Origin: Fidelibacterota bacterium | Lineage (GTDB): Bacteria; Fidelibacterota; UBA2242; JAFGTP01 | Assembly (NCBI GenBank): GCA_021734005.1 | Contig: JAIPJV010000151.1 | Span: 1-5,663, forward strand | Direction: 5' to 3' | DNA length: 5,663 nucleotides | Shown here: piece by piece, positions 4,439 to 5,663 of the stretch | How the letters are laid out: each line of letters starts with the position of its first letter | Numbering within the stretch: the stretch's first letter is position 1 | The notes under the pieces: model-generated | Databases searched by the model: none | The model's input: the letters and a program-made list of their open reading frames with translations, nothing else | Told to the model about the DNA's origin: nothing | Position numbers and translations under genes: made by a program

Positions 4439-5663
4439 ATGAAACAAGAAACTAACTCCCAAATATTGCTGATCGGGCTAGATTCCAATCTGAAAGAGAA
4501 ACTTTTGCCTGTACTTCAGAATAGGGAGCATAGTGTGCAAATTGCAGCAACCAGGACTGAAGCCTTTCAGAAATGCGCTGATAATGAATATAATCTGATC
4601 CTGATCAATGAAGATAATTTCTCTAATCTTTTACAATTTATCGAAAATCTAAAGCAGGTCTCGGATGCCAAATATGTGATCTTGACGTCCCATTTAGAGA
4701 CTAATTCCGCATTGAAATTTATTGGTGATGAAGATATTAAGTTTTATGATGAGAAACCAGCTGACATTAATAAAATAAGTGAAATAGCTGCCCAAATTCA
4801 CAATAAAAAATCAGTGAATAGATATAAAAATCCCGAGCAACAAATTAAAAGATTGGAAGGCCTTTTAAATACCGCCCGCCAGGTCAATCATCTCATTCTG
4901 AAACAAACTAATATAAAAGAAATGATGCGCAAGGCCTCTGAAAGATTATTAAATACAAGAAATTATTCCGGATGTTCTATTTTTCTGTTAACTGACAAAG
5001 GCTTGCAAAATGTTGTCCAGAAGGGAAACTGTTTAATAGATACAGAGAAATGTGAAAGAACGCAAAACATGAACCAGTTGCCTGAATTTTTTCTGGAGGT
5101 TATTGATACAGGAACTTTGAAGATATACATTAATCCTGAAATGTTGAGTTGCAAAACAGAGCAAAAAAGTGATTTAAATCTGGCAATTTTCCCTATGCGA
5201 AACAATCAAAAAGTCACCGGTTTTTTGAATATATGCTACGAATCAAATGATAGTGTGGATAAAAGAGAGAAAAATCTGGTCCAGGAAGTAGCTGATGACC
5301 TTGCTTTTGCCAGAGGAAAAATTCAGGCTGAAGCCGCTTTGCAGGAAAGTGAAAAATTATATCGGTTATTAGCTGAGAATGCCAATGATTTTATTTTACT
5401 GCATGATCTGGAAGGCTATATTTTATTTTTTAATCAGGCTGGTATTCAGCTAACAGGCTATAGTGAAGAAGAAATTTATAATATGCGGGTTCAAGATTTA
5501 ATAGCTTCTGAGTATCTGGATTCATTACAAAAACGGCGCAGTCAGCGCATAAAAGGCAATCATTCCAGTAGCCGCTATGATCTTGAGTTTGTAAATAAAT
5601 CTGATGAGAGAATACCTGTGGAGGTGGTTTCTACACCTTTTGAAATGGATAATAGTATTCAGG
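4439..5663 (+). CDS. Multidomain signalling protein: degenerate receiver, GAF and PAS domains (C-terminus outside window; probable sensor histidine kinase)
   Basis: The frame is open from the ATG at 4439 to the window end, giving 408 residues. Residues 6-120 have the alternating pattern of a response-regulator receiver, but the acidic pair after the first strand reads IGLD (12-15) and the phosphoacceptor position in LILIN is Asn57 instead of Asp; Thr83 (ILTS) and Lys106 (EKPAD) are kept. A helical linker leads into a GAF-like domain (about 148-293) that starts with LNTARQVNHLI and ends with LVQEVADDLAFARGKI. Then comes the typical LQESEKLYRLLAENANDFI entry into a PAS domain (about 305-408: FFNQAGIQLTGYSEEEI, then DLEFVNKSDERIPVEV). 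This architecture most often ends in a histidine kinase; a diguanylate cyclase or other output is possible. There is no membrane segment, so it should be cytoplasmic. An AAAGGA ribosome binding site sits 10 nt before the ATG. It is transcribed away from the pseudoenzyme operon. Confidence 0.88.
   Translation, partial: MKQETNSQILLIGLDSNLKEKLLPVLQNREHSVQIAATRTEAFQKCADNEYNLILINEDNFSNLLQFIENLKQVSDAKYVILTSHLETNSALKFIGDEDIKFYDEKPADINKISEIAAQIHNKKSVNRYKNPEQQIKRLEGLLNTARQVNHLILKQTNIKEMMRKASERLLNTRNYSGCSIFLLTDKGLQNVVQKGNCLIDTEKCERTQNMNQLPEFFLEVIDTGTLKIYINPEMLSCKTEQKSDLNLAIFPMRNNQKVTGFLNICYESNDSVDKREKNLVQEVADDLAFARGKIQAEAALQESEKLYRLLAENANDFILLHDLEGYILFFNQAGIQLTGYSEEEIYNMRVQDLIASEYLDSLQKRRSQRIKGNHSSSRYDLEFVNKSDERIPVEVVSTPFEMDNSIQ

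Noticed and set aside
4963..5205. Minus-strand open frame inside the signalling gene
   Set aside because: It is antisense to the GAF-like domain and has no supporting features.

Overview
The window is AT-rich, tightly packed bacterial DNA with six protein genes and no RNA genes, mobile elements or CRISPR. Five genes lie on the minus strand and one on the plus strand. Most have clear AGGA/GGAG ribosome binding sites. A membrane-anchored YibQ-type protein and a receiver/GAF/PAS signalling protein suggest a Gram-negative-type, possibly FCB-group or candidate-phylum organism. This placement is a weak inference; no marker gene is present.

Layout from left to right. Positions 1-463 (minus) hold the N-terminal 154 residues of a beta-phosphoglucomutase-like HAD hydrolase, cut by the window edge. 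Positions 487-1095 (minus) hold a complete YihX-like HAD phosphatase, 23 nt upstream of the first in the same transcript. Positions 1096-1286 are non-coding and carry a perfect 15-bp palindrome next to a second, weaker dyad. Positions 1287-4145 (minus) are a three-gene operon, transcribed in the order divergent polysaccharide deacetylase (YibQ/Polysacc_deac_2) homologue, PdxJ-like protein, L-asparaginase II-like protein, with gaps of only 12 and 24 nt. Positions 4146-4438 are a divergent promoter region. Positions 4439-5663 (plus) begin a multidomain signalling protein (degenerate receiver, GAF, PAS) that runs off the right edge, probably a sensor histidine kinase.

The main observation is that all three genes of the central operon keep the framework of well-known enzyme families but appear to have lost most of the residues that bind metal or do chemistry. 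The PdxJ homologue lacks the equivalents of His45, Glu72 and His193. The asparaginase II homologue lacks the Ser/Lys pair and the Cys motifs. The deacetylase homologue has Asn-Asn in place of the Asp-Asp metal ligands and lacks the later His residues. The reading frames are intact, the ribosome binding sites good (except that of the first gene) and the spacing tight, so these look like maintained pseudoenzymes rather than decaying genes. The divergently transcribed signalling protein also has a receiver domain without its phosphoacceptor Asp. The two HAD phosphatases, by contrast, keep their catalytic motifs. The pseudoenzyme assignments come from comparison with family motifs recalled from memory, not from a computed alignment.
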